In this document: positions 25,367 to 34,764 of the stretch, piece by piece
How the letters are laid out: each line of letters starts with the position of its first letter
How positions within the stretch are numbered: the stretch's first letter is position 1
Assembly: GCA_938045475.1 (NCBI GenBank)
Contig: CALIML010000017.1
Span: forward strand, 17,657-81,656
Direction of reading: 5' to 3'
Source of the DNA: an uncultured Sulfolobales archaeon
GTDB taxonomy: Archaea; Thermoproteota; Thermoprotei_A; Sulfolobales; Desulfurococcaceae
DNA: 64,000 nucleotides
Program-made: the position numbers and the translations under genes
Notes under the pieces: generated by a model
The model's database searches: none
What the model saw: the letters and a program-made list of their open reading frames with translations, nothing else
Told to the model about the DNA's origin: nothing

Positions 25367-25924
25367 CTAGGGCTTCCACCACTTAAGCAATAGATAGCGG
25401 CTTACATTCCTATCTACAACGGCTATGATCAGCTTCTTCCTCACTGAGTGAAGGAGCCTGCCCATTCTCACGAAATCTATGGGATCCACGTTGGAATTCA
25501 TTGATACTACTTGGACTCCGTATGGAGCATGATCTATTCCAGGCCCGTGTTCGTAAGCTAAGTAATCACATCCAAACTTTAATCCACGCCTCAATACATA
25601 TCCGTGCTCCCTTAGATCCTTGTATGTCTTGTACAGCTCTAAGAAGCGGGGCACAGTCATCGATGCGTATTCCTCAAGTTCCTTTAAGCTCAACTCTCTA
25701 GATCCTTTATATACCCTTAACCTATTTGCTTCAACTAAGTATAGGGCTTCTATCAGTGAGAGCTCCAGGGGGGCCTTAATATCTTTCTCCTTAGGCTTAG
25801 ACACTCCTAGGAATGAGCCGTAGAAGCCGCTCCAATACATTTTATTTGAACACTCGCTGTCTAACACGACTACTCTATTGTACATTAAGTAGCCGTCGCA
25901 CTTAACTTCACTGCGGTGAGTCAA
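25367..25924 (-). CDS. endA: tRNA-splicing endonuclease
   Basis: Removes introns at bulge-helix-bulge motifs; the window carries three intron-containing tRNAs. The catalytic triad appears in FGCDYLAYEHGPGIDHAPYGV (Tyr, His) and SVRKKLIIAVV (Lys). 185 residues, the single-domain type. Crenarchaeal enzymes usually need a second subunit gene, not in this window, to form an alpha2beta2 complex. Confidence 0.93.
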   Translation of the reverse strand: MTHRSEVKCDGYLMYNRVVVLDSECSNKMYWSGFYGSFLGVSKPKEKDIKAPLELSLIEALYLVEANRLRVYKGSRELSLKELEEYASMTVPRFLELYKTYKDLREHGYVLRRGLKFGCDYLAYEHGPGIDHAPYGVQVVSMNSNVDPIDFVRMGRLLHSVRKKLIIAVVDRNVSRYLLLKWWKP

Positions 25925-25934
25925 GAAAATTCCC

Positions 25935-26612
25935 CTAGACTATAACAGCCCTCTGTAGAGCTATGTATAGTAGCGTCTCCCCAAGTTCCTTAACGACGTC
26001 CGCAGCATTCTCCATGAAGTCCAGGGACTCCTTTAATAACATTAATGCAGGCACATTTCCCTGAAGCCTTCTATATATCTTTAGTTCAATGGCTCTGTAT
26101 ACGTCATCGAGAGCGTCCTCATATTTAAACACTTTATCAACGTCCCTTAGAGTTTTCCTAGGGTCGCTTCTTAAGCCATTGAGGGATGCCGCCAGGGAAT
26201 TGAATTCGGCAGCTAAGCCTTCAGAGAACTTCACTAGCTCTTGCTGAAGATCTGCATCTATGCTGTGGTTATTTGCTATAGCCATGTAGAGTCTGTACGC
26301 TGAACCATCCATTAATTGAGTAAGCCTGCTTAAACCTATGGCTATTGTTGTATAAAGATCCTTTGTTTCTGCAGGTATGCTTAGCCTTACAGTGTACTCC
26401 ACTAATAGGAGCTTCATGTGATCTGCTTTCTCCTTTAAGCTCCTTACCTGCTGGTGCAGTGAATAAAGCTTCTGCGGACTCTCATTACTCAGTGCATTCA
26501 AGAAGTGTAAGAGCCCCTTAATTGAGTCTTCAACTATTTTCAACATGTTTGTGAGAGAGTCAAACAAGTTCATCTCAGCAATGGTCTCATTGTACTCAGC
26601 CACTCTGCGCAC
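25935..26612 (-). CDS. DUF47/PhoU-like protein
   Basis: 225 residues, entirely helical, with internal features of the DUF47 family that accompanies phosphate transporters (LTNMLKIVEDSIKGLLHFLNAL, VFKYEDALDDVYRAIELKIYRRL, LDFMENAADVVKELGETL). The conserved acidic E/D pairs that bind metal in PhoU relatives are visible. No transporter gene adjoins; it sits behind endA on the same strand, and divergent from the radical-SAM gene. Confidence 0.85.
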   Translation of the reverse strand: MRRVAEYNETIAEMNLFDSLTNMLKIVEDSIKGLLHFLNALSNESPQKLYSLHQQVRSLKEKADHMKLLLVEYTVRLSIPAETKDLYTTIAIGLSRLTQLMDGSAYRLYMAIANNHSIDADLQQELVKFSEGLAAEFNSLAASLNGLRSDPRKTLRDVDKVFKYEDALDDVYRAIELKIYRRLQGNVPALMLLKESLDFMENAADVVKELGETLLYIALQRAVIV

Positions 26613-26661
26613 CCGGCTGGACTACGGAATTAGAGTTAATAAGGATTGACTTTTATATACT

Positions 26662-28317
26662 TTGTTAGTGAAAGCATTGAAGGCAATAGTCATAGATCTT
26701 CTAGCAAGAGCTAGCGGAGGCAAGTATACAAGCTTTGACGTAGTTGGAGCAGGGCCTAGAGTAGTAGCTGGAGTAGTTGAGTCTCTGGGAATAGAAGTGG
26801 ATTTAGCTAGCTATGAGAAGGCTTTGAAAAGCGTTGACTTCACGGAGTACGATCTAGTGATGGCTTCAGCCATGTCTTCAGACTTAGGCTCCCTCCGAAG
26901 AATTCTAAGGAGGGCTTTCATAAGGAATAGAGATGCTATTAGATTAGTCGGCGGACCAATATCAGCTGAATTTTATGAACTAATGCTTAAGCTGCCTGAA
27001 TTAGATCTTGTGGTAGTAGGGGAAGCGGAGGAGACTTTAAGCACTCTCCTGACTAAGGGATTAAGCTCCCTTATTCAAAGAGAGTTCAATGAGCTCAGCA
27101 ATACAGATGGAATTGCGTATAGAGCGGGAAGTGGAGTAGTTTTCACAGGCTTCCCTAAGTATACGTCGGAGGAAGTACTTAATTCAGTAAAGCCATTCAC
27201 TAGAGTTAGCGAAGCCTACGACAACACATGGATTTACAGGTTTTATGTTGAAGTCGTTAGGGGTTGCAGCAACTTCTCGAGACCTATGGTGAGCCCGGGC
27301 TCCAATAGGGCTTGCTTAAGGTGCTATAACTGTAGGAGCGACGACCTTCTAAAAAGACTCGAATGTCCTGCAAAAATAATGCCTGGCTGCGGCTTCTGCA
27401 GTGTAGTTGCAGTCCACGGACCCCCGAGATCGAGGGTTCAGGATTCGATAGTTAGTGAAGTGAGGGAGCTGATAAGGCATGGAGCTAGGAGAATAGTCTT
27501 AAGCGCCCCCGACTTCCTTGACTACGGGAGGAATTGGCTAGTTAAGCCCAGGCCCCTGACTCATCCATGCATGCCTAAGGCTAACTTAGAGGCTTTAGAG
27601 AGACTTCTTGAAGAAATAAGCAATATAAGTGAAGTAAGCTCGGGGGAAGTAAGGATCTTTGTTGAAAACGTAAAGGCATGCCTCATAGATGGGGAAACGG
27701 CTGAATTACTCGGCACTTACTTGAAGGGGACTCCTGTGAACATAGGTCTTGAGACATGCGTAGATAGATTTAACGACGAAGTCCTTGGAAAGCCAATAAC
27801 TCTAAGGGAAGTCATTAGAGGAGTGAAACTATTGCGAAAGTATGGCGTTAGGCCGTACGTGTACTTAATGTACTATTTACCATACATTGATAGAGAGATC
27901 TATTTAAAGACTATTTCAACTATACCTAAGCTATTTAAGGCTGGAGTAGAGAAGGTCACTCTCTACAAGTTCACTCCACTTCCACTGACTCTATTTGAGT
28001 TACTTAAGCCAAGCATTGGAGAATGCTCTGAACTAGTGGAAGAACTCAAGGCATTTGTAAAGAGGTTTAATGCATTAGCTAAAAAGACTTACTTAGGGAA
28101 GTTTATCGAGGTCTTCACTCTAGTTATTGAAGGAAGGGCTTACGGATACCCAGTAGATCATGGGCCAGTAGTATTCATTAATGACTCCAGCAAGTTGAGG
28201 AGTGGGTGTGTTGCTACAGTAAGGATAACTGACGTTAGATCTAGGCATGTAGTTGGAGAGCTGATCAACGTTAAGAAGTGTTATGAACGATCAGATTCGC
28301 TGAATCCACTGCCTTAA
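26662..28317 (+). CDS. B12-binding/radical SAM/TRAM-domain protein
   Basis: Domain order: N-terminal cobalamin-binding-like Rossmann part (YDLVMASAMSSD, RLVGGPISAEF, LDLVVVGEAEET), radical SAM core (about 190-450), and a C-terminal TRAM-like beta barrel (GCVATVRITDVRSRHVVGEL). The cluster motif reads CPAKIMPGCGFC, a CX7CX2C spacing rather than the usual CX3CX2C, and is preceded by further cysteines (CLRCYNC). rSAM plus TRAM recalls the methylthiotransferases, but the spacing differs. 551 residues; start TTG. Substrate unknown. Confidence 0.82.
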   Translation: MLVKALKAIVIDLLARASGGKYTSFDVVGAGPRVVAGVVESLGIEVDLASYEKALKSVDFTEYDLVMASAMSSDLGSLRRILRRAFIRNRDAIRLVGGPISAEFYELMLKLPELDLVVVGEAEETLSTLLTKGLSSLIQREFNELSNTDGIAYRAGSGVVFTGFPKYTSEEVLNSVKPFTRVSEAYDNTWIYRFYVEVVRGCSNFSRPMVSPGSNRACLRCYNCRSDDLLKRLECPAKIMPGCGFCSVVAVHGPPRSRVQDSIVSEVRELIRHGARRIVLSAPDFLDYGRNWLVKPRPLTHPCMPKANLEALERLLEEISNISEVSSGEVRIFVENVKACLIDGETAELLGTYLKGTPVNIGLETCVDRFNDEVLGKPITLREVIRGVKLLRKYGVRPYVYLMYYLPYIDREIYLKTISTIPKLFKAGVEKVTLYKFTPLPLTLFELLKPSIGECSELVEELKAFVKRFNALAKKTYLGKFIEVFTLVIEGRAYGYPVDHGPVVFINDSSKLRSGCVATVRITDVRSRHVVGELINVKKCYERSDSLNPLP

Positions 28318-28702
28318 TTGCTTTACTGATGTCGTTCATCAATTCTCTTATTATATTTAAATACACTGCGCCCCCGTTAGACTCTAGATCTCTGATCAAT
28401 TCACTGAGTATATCACTTATGTACGGCAGGCTTACTAGCCTTACATAGCTCATAAAGGTGCTTACTTGAAATGAAGTTGGTGAATCGAGCTCTGAGCCCA
28501 CTCCTTGATATATCTCTATAAACTTATTGAGCTCTCTTAAAGCAAGCCTAAGTTGTTCAGCTAACATATTTATGCGGTCTGTTGATTTAAGCGCTCTATA
28601 CTCACTTAGCACGCTCTTCCCAAGATCTATTCCATTCTCGAGTTTTTCAATGGACTTCCTTAAGCTAGTTAAAAGGTCGTTGATTAAGCTCAAGTAGTTC
28701 AC
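28271..28702 (-). CDS. Hypothetical helical protein
   Basis: 143 residues, predicted as long helices with possible coiled-coil (LINDLLTSLRKSIEKLENG, LAEQLRLALRELNKFIEI). No motif recognised. It overlaps the radical-SAM gene by 47 bases (convergent) and the next upstream gene by 4 bases, so it is translationally coupled to 28699-29097. Confidence 0.6.
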   Translation of the reverse strand: MNYLSLINDLLTSLRKSIEKLENGIDLGKSVLSEYRALKSTDRINMLAEQLRLALRELNKFIEIYQGVGSELDSPTSFQVSTFMSYVRLVSLPYISDILSELIRDLESNGGAVYLNIIRELMNDISKAIKAVDSANLIVHNTS

Positions 28703-29097
28703 GCCTTTCTCCTAATAGTTGCAATGCTATTGTTAGCTACGCCATTTAGCCTCAGCTCCTCGGAATTGCAGAATACTGTGTTGTATTGAACGCCGCTGGC
28801 CACTAGTGCTTTATACACAAGCTTCTTTTTCCCTCCAATAACTATTTCAACTAAGTCCCCCTCGCTAACTCTTATTTCGCTGGCCAGCTCTTGCGAGATC
28901 TTAGCTAAATCCTTTGGCAGATGATCATCGTAAATTATTCTCACCCTTCTTTCAACAACTTTAGCCTTTGCCTGCTTTAACTCTGATGCGGGGGGCACTA
29001 TAGTGAGTAGCTTCACTATATCAAGCTTCTTTTCAGCTTCTTTGCTTCTAGAGCTACCGGCTTCTTCGCCTCCATAGATCATTTCAAAATCCCCCAC
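28699..29097 (-). CDS. Hypothetical protein, beta-rich C-terminal half
   Basis: 132 residues. A charged N-terminal tail (GGEEAGSSRSKEAEKK) precedes a region with KVVERRVRIIYDDHLPKDLAKIS, then EIRVSEGDLVEIVIGGKKKLVYKALV and NGVANNSIATIRRK. The last segments have the rhythm of a small beta-barrel such as AbrB or double-psi barrel, without certainty. It is the middle gene of a run glyS - this - 28271 on the minus strand. Confidence 0.6.
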   Translation of the reverse strand: MGDFEMIYGGEEAGSSRSKEAEKKLDIVKLLTIVPPASELKQAKAKVVERRVRIIYDDHLPKDLAKISQELASEIRVSEGDLVEIVIGGKKKLVYKALVASGVQYNTVFCNSEELRLNGVANNSIATIRRKA

Positions 29098-29139
29098 TAT
29101 TAATCTTAAATTACTTTAGGTAATAAGTACTTTACGGAC

Positions 29140-30885
29140 TCACTGAGTACCGGCGCTAATTAACTTGCTTAGTGTCGCCATTAATTCATCTATGCTTACT
29201 CTAACTTGGCTTCTAGTGTCGCGGAACCTTATAGTGATAGTTCCATCAGTTATTGACTGATAGTCCACAGTAATGGCGTATGGAATTCCGTATTCATCTG
29301 ATTTCACATATCTTTTACCTATGCTTCCCTCTTCATCATAGTACGTTGGTATTGAGGAATTGAGCAGAGTTCTATAGATCTTTGTTGCCAGCTCTTTAAT
29401 CTTTTGATGCGCCTCCTTCCTCCCAGTAACTAATGGGAAGACTGCTACCTTATATGGAGCTAGCTCTGCTTGGAACTTCATCACTATTCTGCCGTCGCTT
29501 GCCTTACTAAATGAGTACTCTAAGACTGTGTACATGAGTCTCTCTAAGCCGAAGGAGGGCTCCGCTACGTGCGGCACTATCTTCTCCCCATGGATTAAGG
29601 CCTTCTCCTCCTTAACTATGAAGTAGTCTTTGCTGAGCTTAACTCCGCCTACTTCCACATATCCACATGTCTCCAGAGATCTCTCTAAGAGATCGCTGCT
29701 TAACTTAAATACCTCGGATAATATTAGTGGCGCAGACTCCTTAAAGTCCCTCTTTATACTGACGACATCTGGCGTGAGCTTTCTTGAAATGCCCTCAACA
29801 GGCTTTTCATACTTCTTGAAGTAAGTGAGATCTGTTTTAGAATAAGCCATGTGCCCCCTTAAATCATAGTCAGTTCTATATGCATAGCCAGCTACCTCAA
29901 TCCACCCATACCTCTTACTGTACACCAGTTGGTCAAATGTTTGAGCTGAGTAATGGGCTCTTTCATGCGGGAGCTTCTCTTCAAAGTATATAGCCTCCCC
30001 AGGGATCCCGAGGCTCTCAACAAACTTTTGCCCAACGGCCATCCAGTAAGCAAGCCACGGGTTGACTATCACTCCTTTACTGAGAAAATCCCTTAGAGGT
30101 GCTTCAACAGGCTCCTTAACTCCAGAGGCTTTTAAATCATTGTAAAGCACTCTAAGCTTTACGTCAAGCATTTCATCAGTCAAGTACTCCGCAGATTCCT
30201 CAGAGCTCTTAGATTGATCGAAGAAGAACTCCAACTCCATTATAGTGAACTCCCTTAGTCTGACGAGGCCTTGTCTAGGCGATATCTCATTCCTCCCCAC
30301 CTTACCTATTTGAGCTATGCCTATTGGAAGTCTTTCACCCATAGCTGCAAGCACGTGTTTAAATGAAGTAAATATTCCCTGAGCAGTTTCCGGCCTAATG
30401 TAGCCTAAAGCCCCTTTATATGGGCCTATATCCGTTTTAAATAGTAGTAGAGCGTGTTTCGGCGCTGAGAGATTCCCTCCATCGATTGGGCACTTCACTC
30501 CCCTATCATTAATGATGGCTTCAATTTCCTCTAGCGACAGCCCCTCCACCTTTACACCTGCAGACTCTTCAATTAAGTGATCTGCTCTGTACGTTCTGCC
30601 GCACTTTAAGCATTCAACAACAGGATCTGTGAAGTGGTCTTCATGCCCGCTTGCTTTAAGGACTATTTGAGGAGTTACTATAGGCGTCTCTATCTCTACG
30701 ACTAAGCCGTACTGCCTGTATATGAAGTACTTTCTCCACAGTTCAATAATGTTGTTTTTAAGAAGCGTTCCAGCTGGCCCAAAGTCGTAGAGTCCAGCTA
30801 TTCCTCCGTATATCTCATAGGATGGCCATAAGTACCCTCTGTTCCTCAACAATTTATTGAATTCCTCCCATTGCTCCTCCGACAT
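29140..30885 (-). CDS. glyS: Glycyl-tRNA synthetase
   Basis: Class II synthetase of the archaeal/eukaryotic dimeric type, charging tRNA-Gly. Motif 1 region YEIYGGIAGLYDFGP, a zinc-like pair CLKCGRTY, motif 2 FREFT (LVRLREFTIMELEFF), motif 3 EPSFGLERL, and a C-terminal anticodon-binding domain (VAVFPLVTGRKEAHQK). 581 residues, complete. First gene of the run of three. Confidence 0.97.
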   Translation of the reverse strand: MSEEQWEEFNKLLRNRGYLWPSYEIYGGIAGLYDFGPAGTLLKNNIIELWRKYFIYRQYGLVVEIETPIVTPQIVLKASGHEDHFTDPVVECLKCGRTYRADHLIEESAGVKVEGLSLEEIEAIINDRGVKCPIDGGNLSAPKHALLLFKTDIGPYKGALGYIRPETAQGIFTSFKHVLAAMGERLPIGIAQIGKVGRNEISPRQGLVRLREFTIMELEFFFDQSKSSEESAEYLTDEMLDVKLRVLYNDLKASGVKEPVEAPLRDFLSKGVIVNPWLAYWMAVGQKFVESLGIPGEAIYFEEKLPHERAHYSAQTFDQLVYSKRYGWIEVAGYAYRTDYDLRGHMAYSKTDLTYFKKYEKPVEGISRKLTPDVVSIKRDFKESAPLILSEVFKLSSDLLERSLETCGYVEVGGVKLSKDYFIVKEEKALIHGEKIVPHVAEPSFGLERLMYTVLEYSFSKASDGRIVMKFQAELAPYKVAVFPLVTGRKEAHQKIKELATKIYRTLLNSSIPTYYDEEGSIGKRYVKSDEYGIPYAITVDYQSITDGTITIRFRDTRSQVRVSIDELMATLSKLISAGTQ

Positions 30886-31300
30886 ATAGCTCTACGCCTC
30901 CTGCATGAGCAGCTCGACGTTGATTCTATAACTGAAAGTAGGTAGTCAGTAAGTAGGGTTATAAGCTTTGAAGAATGCTTGACTATCTCACTGCAAAGCC
31001 TTAAGATAGGCAGTTTAAGTGAAGTGCTGTGGCAATTTCACTCAGCATAGCGCCTAAGTTCAAGAAGAGCAGTTTACTCAACAGTATTCAAAGTACTTAA
31101 CTGTATAGGAGAGCTGGAAGCCATGCTAGAGCTCGCTTCATTATTAGACTGCTAAAGATCTCGTTAGAGTAGCGGCAGCATTGAACCCAAGGATCCTGTA
31201 GCAACAGGTGGTGCAGAGAGTTCATAGATGTCTGTATAGAGCCTTCTCAGTAGCCTTATTAATTCTAGGCAATACATCGTATCCTGTAAGGGGGATTTAA
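30886..31300. other. 415-base intergenic region
   Basis: Divergent spacer between glyS and the agmatinase-family gene. I see no conserved ORF, tRNA or repeat. A GGGGGAT Shine-Dalgarno element lies just before the GTG at 31301 and must belong to that gene. Confidence 0.5.
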
Positions 31301-32200
31301 GTGTGGAGCAAGCTATTGAGTGAGACTAGGGCATTCGGGTGCTTGAGAAACCCTGAGTCAATTATAACTATAATTGGAGTTCCTTACGATAGCTCTTCAT
31401 CCTATAGGCCTGGCTCTAGGTTCGCTCCTCAATCAATTAGAGACGCTGCCTGCAACATGGAGTTAAACTCAATGCTTACCGGCATAGACCTTGAGTCAGT
31501 GGGCTTTAACGACATAGGTGATCTAGCTGTAGCGCTAGGCGATGGAGAAAAGACTCTAAGCATGTTGACTAACGTAGTTAGTAATGTGTTAAGCGGGAAG
31601 AGAGTTATTTCAGTTATTGGAGGAGAACACACAATTACTTATGGAGTACTTAGAGCTTTTAAAGAAGACACAGGCTACTTAGTTGTAGACGCCCACTTAG
31701 ACTTAAGGGAGGACTACTTAGGCTATAAGTACAGCCATGCCTCATTCAACAGATTGATAATTGAAGAACTTGGACTACACCCCTTGTACATAGGAGTTAG
31801 AGCATGGTCATCTGAAGAAAGCTCTTATGCAAATAAGCGTGGGTTAAAAGCTATTTCCTCAGAGTTTTTCGAGGATAGAAGCATTAGTGAACTAGTTAAT
31901 GAAGTGAGGCAGTTGATTAAGAGCGTGGATAAGGTATACCTTTCAATAGACTTTGACGCCTTTGATCCATCTTACGCCCCTGGAGTAGGCAATCCAGAGC
32001 CTCTAGGCATAACTCCTAGAAAGCTTCTGAGATTATTGAAGGAGCTGGTGCTGAGTAATGGGTTGGAAGTTGCTGGCTTCGATGTCGTTGAAGTAAACCC
32101 ACTCAAGGATCCATCAGATATAACGAGCGCTCTAGCTGCAAAAATGATCGTAGAAATGTCGTCGCTTGAATTAATAAAATTACGCAAAGTCTCTCAGTAA
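31301..32200 (+). CDS. speB: Agmatinase/arginase family ureohydrolase
   Basis: Binuclear manganese enzyme, probably making putrescine from agmatine in polyamine synthesis. Metal motifs: VIGGEHTITYG, VDAHLDLREDY with KYSHASFN, and SIDFDAFDPSYAPG. 299 residues; GTG start with a strong Shine-Dalgarno element. Agmatinase is the usual archaeal role, but formiminoglutamase or other ureohydrolases cannot be excluded by sequence alone. Confidence 0.92.
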   Translation: MWSKLLSETRAFGCLRNPESIITIIGVPYDSSSSYRPGSRFAPQSIRDAACNMELNSMLTGIDLESVGFNDIGDLAVALGDGEKTLSMLTNVVSNVLSGKRVISVIGGEHTITYGVLRAFKEDTGYLVVDAHLDLREDYLGYKYSHASFNRLIIEELGLHPLYIGVRAWSSEESSYANKRGLKAISSEFFEDRSISELVNEVRQLIKSVDKVYLSIDFDAFDPSYAPGVGNPEPLGITPRKLLRLLKELVLSNGLEVAGFDVVEVNPLKDPSDITSALAAKMIVEMSSLELIKLRKVSQ

Positions 32201-32460
32201 CATCGTCTCACGCCCGCATGATCTACGCTATCCACTTCCCAAAGATCTCTTAGGTTCCTAACCCGGAGCTTCATAAGCAGCATATATGAATGCTTTTTGA
32301 AGAGCAGGTTCTGAAGCGAGAGGTAAAGCTCTATGGAGGGAGCTCTTCATTCAGCTAGCCTTCATTGAGGAAGTTGAGACACGTTATTGAAACTATAGCA
32401 TTAATAATCCTTAAATTAATAGTTGCAGTTGGGGCATCGGAGGCGCTATAGAGGCTATGG

Positions 32461-32952
32461 TTGAGAAGATCGGCTATATACGTGAAAATTTCAGGCTTAG
32501 AATCGGCAGGATTTACCCTAAAGGTGAGGTGGTGTCTACTGGCGGTAAGACTTAAGCTAGTGTTAGAATATAGCGTGGGCGCTGTTGAGACTATTGCTCT
32601 TCTCAACAGCGGTTATGAAACCCTAAGACCTGAAATACTCTTACCTATCTCTATTGCAAGAGAGTTAAAGCTATTCCCCCCACCAACAACAGCAACCATT
32701 AAAGAATATACTCTCGCCGACGGCTCTACGATACATCTCATAAAAATCCCTAGAGCCTTAAAAGTCTCCGTTACTGAAGATGATAGAGTTGTCGGACCCA
32801 TAGAAGCTGATGTAACTATAAGTGAAGGTGCTGAAGAACCATTGATAAGCGATAAACTAGCAAGCAAATTAAACATAGCTGTACTAGACTTTGGTGAAGG
32901 AATATGGTGTTTTAGAGATGAAGTAGGGAAGAAAGAGAGAAAGACGTATTAA
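32461..32952 (+). CDS. Retropepsin-like fold protein with altered active site (tentative)
   Basis: Up to 163 residues; the conserved part probably begins near VRLKLVLEYSV. The pattern IALLNSGYET...ILLPISIARELKL, TYTLADGSTIHLI-type strands and LISDKLASKLNIAVLDFG resembles small archaeal retropepsin-like proteins. The catalytic position, normally D-S/T-G, reads N-S-G, so it may be inactive or a distinct family. It is followed by IS relic E. Moderate confidence that it is a gene, low for the fold. Confidence 0.5.
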   Translation: MRRSAIYVKISGLESAGFTLKVRWCLLAVRLKLVLEYSVGAVETIALLNSGYETLRPEILLPISIARELKLFPPPTTATIKEYTLADGSTIHLIKIPRALKVSVTEDDRVVGPIEADVTISEGAEEPLISDKLASKLNIAVLDFGEGIWCFRDEVGKKERKTY

Positions 32953-32961
32953 GTTACTAGA

Positions 32962-33092
32962 GCGCGTGAAGTACAACCCTCATCCATTCTAGCCTAGCGT
33001 TCTTTCGTTACGCTAGGCCTTCCTCCCTCTTCTCATGGAGAAAGCGGTTTCAAGACCCCCTTCTTCACTTTGAGGCTGGGGTCTTAAGCTCA
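32962..33092 (-). mobile_element. Short IS relic (copy E), MITE-like
   Basis: On the minus strand it begins GGGGGTCTTGAAACCG, similar to the left ends of copies A and B. It then passes straight to GAGGGAGGAAGGCCTAGCG and the terminal hairpin GCCTAGCGT/ACGCTAGGC (32992-33018), with loop sequence like that of copy A. The coding part is missing, so this is a deletion derivative of the same element. Confidence 0.65.
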
Positions 33093-33145
33093 TAAGCTTT
33101 GAGAGCTTTAATGAATCCGATCAACTTGCATTAATGCATAAAGAC

Positions 33146-33292
33146 TTAGAGTGCCTTAACTGCTCTAAACTCTCTCTGAACTTTATATATAACTTTATAG
33201 CCGCACTTGGGGCACATAACTCTGCCACCTAAGTTAAGCATCTCTGATTCATTAAATATGTAGCCGCATTTTCCGCATAGATACCTAGGCAC
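33146..33292 (-). CDS. rpoP: DNA-directed RNA polymerase subunit P (Rpb12)
   Basis: Too short for the ORF track. GTG at 33292 opens 48 codons: PRYLCGKCGYIF, then VMCPKCGYKVIYKV and RAVKAL. The two CxxC pairs form the zinc ribbon of archaeal RpoP/eukaryotic Rpb12, and the C-terminal VKAL matches the family. Shine-Dalgarno GGTGGGGGA directly precedes the start. It is divergent from aIF1. Confidence 0.92.
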   Translation of the reverse strand: MPRYLCGKCGYIFNESEMLNLGGRVMCPKCGYKVIYKVQREFRAVKAL

Positions 33293-33387
33293 ATCCCCCA
33301 CCTGAGCTTGAATACATTAAAGGAAGCAACTTTAATAAAGGTATCTGCTTTAGATAGTATTGTAGAGTAACTAAGGAGCAGGAGGAA

Positions 33388-33702
33388 ATGGCGAAATATT
33401 TGGAAAGCGTATGTAGAGGGCTTCCACCAGAGCTATGTGAACAGTTATTTAAGGAGCAGCACTTCGTAAAGATTAGACTAGACAAAAGGAAGTTTGGAAA
33501 GGAAGTAACAGTTGTTGAGGGAATAAATGCCGATCACCATGAATTGAAGGAACTTGCATCAAAGCTTAAAAGTAAGTTGGCTACTGGGGGAACAGTTAAG
33601 GAGGGGCGTATAGAGCTTCAGGGAGACCATAGGTATAGAGTCAAGGAACTGCTCATAAATGAGCTCGGCTTCCCAGAAGAAAACGTAATGATTTTAGATT
33701 AA
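33388..33702 (+). CDS. Translation initiation factor aIF1 (SUI1 family)
   Basis: Promotes accurate start-codon choice on the small subunit. The SUI1 domain is clear: [57 protein letters not shown]. 104 residues, ATG with AGGAGG Shine-Dalgarno and a TTTAATAAA TATA-like element about 60 bases upstream. Confidence 0.97.
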   Translation: MAKYLESVCRGLPPELCEQLFKEQHFVKIRLDKRKFGKEVTVVEGINADHHELKELASKLKSKLATGGTVKEGRIELQGDHRYRVKELLINELGFPEENVMILD

Positions 33703-33727
33703 TTCTATAGAACAACGTCTTTTTTAA

Positions 33728-34672
33728 TTATATCTCATCTTCTTGAATAGATGCCTCTAAGCCTACTTCCTTTGCTAACTCCTTGTACCTATTTCTCACA
33801 GTTACTTCAGTCACTCCAGCTACTTGAGCTACTTCCTTCTGCGTCCTTCTCTCATTACATAGTAGTGATGCTATGTAAACAGCTGCTGCAGCTAATCCAG
33901 CTGGATCCTTTCCAGCCGTCAACCCTTTTTCTCTAGCTGTATTTATTACTTCAACGGCCTTCCTTATGACGTTTCCGCTTAAACCCAGTGATCTGGCTAT
34001 TCTTGGCACGTAGTCAACTGGATCGAGTAGTGGTACATTGACTGTCAGCTCTCTTAACAGCAACCTATAGCACCTGGCTATTTCCTTTCTAGAACTTCTA
34101 GTGAACGTAGCTATTTCGTCAAGAGTCCTTGGAACTTTCAGCTCTCTACACGCAATGTATATTGCGGCTGCTACTACGCTCTCAATGCTCCTACCCCTCA
34201 CGAATCCTCTTTCAACAGCGTCTCTGTATATTCTAGCTGCTTCCTCTCTGACGTTTCTAGGGAGATCCAATTGATCGGAGATTTTGTCGAGTTCGTTCAT
34301 TGCTTGAGCTAAGTTCCTCTCCATACTGCTCTGTATCCTGCTCCTAGTCTGCCATCTCCTAAGCCTCTGCATCTCTAGCCTACGCCTTAGCTCAAGTCTT
34401 CTCCCAGCAGCATCTCTATCTCTCCAATCTATTACTGTTGAAAGCCCCATGTCATGTACTGTGGCTGTTAATGGGCCACCGATCCTACTCCTCCTCTCCC
34501 TCTCCTCTGGAGTAAAGGCTCTCCACTCAGGTTTTTCCTCAATAACTCTCTCCTCAATTACTTCCCCCGTTTCTTCACAAATGTACTCTCCTCTCTCAGG
34601 GTCAAAAATGATCTTGTCTTCGGAACACTCCTCTCTTTTACTATCAGTAGGTTGAGATGTGCTCTCGCTCAT
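33728..34672 (-). CDS. tfb: Transcription initiation factor B (TFB)
   Basis: Bridges TBP-bound promoters and RNA polymerase. The N-terminal ribbon [20 protein letters not shown] plus GEVI keeps the fold pattern of crenarchaeal TFB1 with few cysteines; the B-reader EWRAFTPEE follows. Two cyclin repeats cover about 115-310 ([36 protein letters not shown]) and the C-terminal helix-turn-helix [23 protein letters not shown] binds the BRE. 314 residues, full length. This is the main TFB; a short paralogue lies at 22886. Confidence 0.97.
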   Translation of the reverse strand: MSESTSQPTDSKREECSEDKIIFDPERGEYICEETGEVIEERVIEEKPEWRAFTPEERERRSRIGGPLTATVHDMGLSTVIDWRDRDAAGRRLELRRRLEMQRLRRWQTRSRIQSSMERNLAQAMNELDKISDQLDLPRNVREEAARIYRDAVERGFVRGRSIESVVAAAIYIACRELKVPRTLDEIATFTRSSRKEIARCYRLLLRELTVNVPLLDPVDYVPRIARSLGLSGNVIRKAVEVINTAREKGLTAGKDPAGLAAAAVYIASLLCNERRTQKEVAQVAGVTEVTVRNRYKELAKEVGLEASIQEDEI

Positions 34673-34764
34673 AACTATAACCAGGAAACTTTAAATTCCA
34701 GACATTGAACACTCTTTTTCAAACATGCTTATAAATTTATCGTAAGAATCTTTAAACCACGTGA

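Noticed and set aside
33728-34672. Degenerate zinc ribbon in the main TFB as an anomaly
   Set aside because: Crenarchaeal TFB1 proteins normally have this reduced cysteine set, so it is ordinary.
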